Below, piece by piece: positions 5,894 to 7,756 of a stretch of DNA of 7,756 bases. How positions within the stretch are numbered: the first letter of the stretch is position 1; the number at the start of each line of letters is the position of its first letter. The notes beneath the pieces were generated by a model that saw nothing but the letters and a program-made list of their open reading frames with translations, was not told where the DNA came from and ran no database searches. The stretch comes from JAPSGM01 sp036258735. GTDB lineage: Bacteria > Chloroflexota > Limnocylindria > QHBO01. A program made the translations under genes and the position numbers. The stretch covers positions 1 through 7,756 of the forward strand of contig DATADC010000050.1 of the NCBI GenBank assembly GCA_036258735.1, given 5' to 3'.

Positions 5894-6403
5894 ATGAAGC
5901 AATCGGCGCGGTGGTTCCTGGTCCTGGGCATCCTGGTGCTGCTGCCGGCGGCGGTCATGCTGGGCGCATCGGCTGGAGCGGTGCTGCGCGACCCACAGGA
6001 GGGCTTCGGCGCACTGCTCCGCAACGAGGCCTGGATCATCGGTCTGGCAGTGGCCGCCACCTTCCTGCTGAGCACTGCGGCCGGCCTGCATGCCGAGCGC
6101 AGCTGGGCGCTGCTGCTCGCCTTGGCGCAGGCAGCCATGCTCGTGCTTGCTGCCGCCGCCTCGCTGGCGGGAGGCGCCACCTTCATGCGCGGGTTGGGAG
6201 GCGCTCCAGAGCTCGTGCTCGGAATCGTGCCGGTCTGCCTGGGAGTGGGATTGGTTGGTGCGCGCCTGTTCGCCACGCTGTGGCGCGCCGCCAAGTTCCC
6301 GTTGCCGTTCGGGCCGGCCGACCTGCGCGCCATTGGCGCGTTGGCGGCCGTGACCGCCACGGCGCTCGTGGGTCATGCATTGGTTGCCGGTTTGACGTTG
6401 TAA
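5894..6403 (+). CDS. Small multi-pass membrane protein of unknown function
   Basis: I do not recognise this 169-residue protein. It is strongly hydrophobic, with five likely membrane helices at about 7-30, 46-66, 70-93, 105-128 and 144-166, and with short loops such as RDPQEGFGALLRNE (32-45) and RAAKFPLPFGPADLR (131-145). The first helix might instead be a signal sequence, since GASAGA follows it. No motif with conserved charged or metal-binding residues inside helices stands out. The ATG at 5894 is the earliest possible start, because TAG is the codon directly before it. The upstream AGGA is about 12 bases away and is a weak ribosome binding site. The gene diverges from the ABC operon across a 100-bp region and converges on the symporter, so it appears to be a single-gene unit. 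Its codon pattern is G/C-rich at third positions and no competing reading frame encodes a recognisable protein, so I consider it real. Confidence 0.75.
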   Translation: MKQSARWFLVLGILVLLPAAVMLGASAGAVLRDPQEGFGALLRNEAWIIGLAVAATFLLSTAAGLHAERSWALLLALAQAAMLVLAAAASLAGGATFMRGLGGAPELVLGIVPVCLGVGLVGARLFATLWRAAKFPLPFGPADLRAIGALAAVTATALVGHALVAGLTL

Positions 6404-6416
6404 CGCTCGTCAAGCC
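6389..6416. terminator. Stop-spanning inverted repeat between convergent genes, possible two-way terminator
   Basis: The plus strand can fold GGTTTGACG (6389-6397) against CGTCAAGCC (6408-6416) as a 9-bp stem with one G-T wobble and a 10-base loop. The loop holds the TAA of the membrane-protein gene, and the second arm holds the stop of the symporter gene. No T-run follows on either strand, so it is not a textbook intrinsic terminator. Its position at a 6-bp convergent junction is what makes a termination role plausible. Confidence 0.35.
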
Positions 6417-7756
6417 CCCGAGGCGGCATCGGCCAGGAGGCTGCCCTCGGACGGCGCCTCCCGGATGTGGTAGCCGACCCAGACGGCCACGAAGCCGGCC
6501 AGGACCGCCACGCCGGCGATCGGCATGATGAGCTGGATGCCGAGCGGGTCCTCGGCGGTTGAGCCGAAGGCACCCAGCACGACCCCGAAGACGACCGCCG
6601 AGGCCGACTGGGCCAGTTTCTCCAGCGTCTTGAACATGCCGTAGAAGATGGCTGCGCGTCCCTGGCCGGTGCGTCGGGCGTCCTCGTCGATGATGTCGGC
6701 CACCATGGCACCAGGGAAGATCCACATCGCGCTGAAGCCGAGCCCCGTCAGCGAGATCAGGACCAGCGCCTGGGCGAAGAGCGTGACGCCGGGGACGAGC
6801 GGCACGAAGGCGCCCACGGCCAGCACCACCAGGTAGACGCCCAGGGACGCCATGCCGGCCGCGTATAGCGTCCGCTTGCTGAAGCGCCCGGCCGCACGAT
6901 TGAGCGCGGGCAGGGCCAGCAGCGCCATGAGGGTCACGCCACCGGTGAACCAGGTCACGTCGCGCTCGGTGCCGGCCACGATCTCGGTCAGGTAGAAGGG
7001 GAGCAGGGCGACCAGCAGCTGATAGCCCAGGTTGAAGAGCATGAAGCTGGCGGCCAGCGCCTGGAATGGGCGGCTGCGCAGAGCCCCCAGCAGCGAGCCG
7101 ATGAGCGGCGGCTGCTCGTCGGGCACGTCGCCGATGCTCAGCGTGCCGCGCCGCCACAGCCCGAAGAGCATCACGTACACGGTCACGACGGCCACGACCC
7201 CGAGCAGCAGCCCCATCCCGCCGTAGCCCAGCGCCCCGATCAGCAGCGGGCTGAAGACGAGGCCCACCACGACGCCGACGATCGCCATGGACACCTTCCA
7301 GGCTCCGAGGCTGACGCGTTCGGTTGAGGTGGTGGTGATCTCGGCCTGCAGCGCCTCGTATGGCGCCTCGACCACGGTGCGGGCCAGGAAGAACAGCTCG
7401 ATCGTCACGAAGAACCACACCACGTTCAGCGCCGTGGCGTCTGCGGCCGGTGGCGTCCACAGCAGCCAGAAGCTGAGGCCGAGGACCGGGGCGCCGAAGA
7501 GGATGAACGGGATGCGGCGGCCCCAGCGGCTGCGGGTGCGATCGCTCCACCAGCCGATCAGCGGGTCGTCGAAGATCTCGATGAACTTGCCGATCCCCAG
7601 CGCCACGCCGATGACGCCGATGGGCACGCGCTCCGGCAGGTCACCCCCGCCCGAATAGAAGTAGATGACCCACAGGCTCTGCGCCCAGAACAGCGCGTTG
7701 TTGCCGATGCCGGCGGTGGCGTACAGGAGCTTGTCGGCCAGCGGCAGGGTCGGCAC
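6410..7756 (-). CDS. MFS transporter of the GPH (MelB-like) sugar:cation symporter class, at right window edge
   Basis: The 448 visible residues form a 12-helix-type transporter of the glycoside-pentoside-hexuronide (GPH) class. The start LPLADKLLYATAGIGNNALFW (5-24) matches the usual GPH opening. Helix II and the following loop carry DDPLIGWWSDRTRSRWGRR (63-81), in which the acidic pair and the SDRTRSRWGRR loop are diagnostic; aspartates of this region bind the coupling cation in MelB. The later half has FPGAMVADIIDEDARRTGQ followed by GRAAIFYGMFKTLEKLAQS, which corresponds to the conserved D-x-x-D and RxGxxFG region of GPH proteins. The probable coupling ion is Na+ or H+ and the substrate a sugar or glycoside, but neither can be fixed from sequence. 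The last codon in the window is GTG (7754-7756), which fits a start; a few extra residues upstream cannot be excluded because the sequence ends there. Length is close to full size. No linked sugar-metabolism gene is in the window. Confidence 0.88.
   Translation of the reverse strand: MPTLPLADKLLYATAGIGNNALFWAQSLWVIYFYSGGGDLPERVPIGVIGVALGIGKFIEIFDDPLIGWWSDRTRSRWGRRIPFILFGAPVLGLSFWLLWTPPAADATALNVVWFFVTIELFFLARTVVEAPYEALQAEITTTSTERVSLGAWKVSMAIVGVVVGLVFSPLLIGALGYGGMGLLLGVVAVVTVYVMLFGLWRRGTLSIGDVPDEQPPLIGSLLGALRSRPFQALAASFMLFNLGYQLLVALLPFYLTEIVAGTERDVTWFTGGVTLMALLALPALNRAAGRFSKRTLYAAGMASLGVYLVVLAVGAFVPLVPGVTLFAQALVLISLTGLGFSAMWIFPGAMVADIIDEDARRTGQGRAAIFYGMFKTLEKLAQSASAVVFGVVLGAFGSTAEDPLGIQLIMPIAGVAVLAGFVAVWVGYHIREAPSEGSLLADAASGA

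Noticed and set aside
4738..6528. 596-codon plus-strand open frame across the permease N-terminus, binding protein and intergenic region
   Set aside because: It runs antisense to two well-supported genes, through the divergent control region and out of frame through the small membrane-protein gene. Its composition (Arg, Gly, Ala-rich, low complexity) is what high-GC DNA gives in non-coding frames.
6183..7550. 455-codon minus-strand open frame overlapping the symporter
   Set aside because: It is a shifted frame of the symporter with Arg/Gly/Ala-rich sequence; the symporter frame has all family motifs.

Overview
This is a GC-rich (roughly two-thirds G+C by eye), densely packed bacterial chromosome segment. 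No rRNA, tRNA, CRISPR array, insertion sequence or phage gene was seen. Codon use is strongly G/C-ending, several starts are GTG, and the predicted lipoprotein has an Ala/Ser/Glu-rich linker after its lipobox. This fits a high-GC Chloroflexota or Actinobacteria-type organism. That placement is a guess from protein style, because no marker gene is present.

Layout, right to left on the minus strand. An MFS sugar-type symporter of the GPH/MelB class occupies 6410-7756 and reaches the right edge. A small five-helix membrane protein of unknown function is on the plus strand at 5894-6403. It converges on the symporter with only 6 bp between the stop codons, and a hairpin-forming repeat spans both stops. 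Positions 5794-5893 form a 100-bp divergent control region. From 5793 down to 1 lie seven minus-strand genes with very short junctions: a substrate-binding lipoprotein, a permease and an ATPase of a polar-amino-acid ABC importer; a GT4 glycosyltransferase; a stand-alone nucleotidyltransferase; a pirin; and the N-terminal part of a DUF2243 membrane protein cut by the left edge.

The three ABC genes form a complete importer: capture by a lipid-anchored binding protein, passage through a probable permease homodimer, and drive by the ATPase. The four genes after it share no obvious pathway with it. They may simply be carried on the same transcript, since no gap within the run exceeds about 35 bp and no terminator was seen inside it. 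I found no convincing new multi-gene defence, mobile or biosynthetic system. The points most worth checking are the composition of this long co-directional run, the zero-gap in-frame stop/start junction between pirin and DUF2243, the stop-spanning inverted repeat, and the two proteins with no assignable partner (the nucleotidyltransferase and the small membrane protein).
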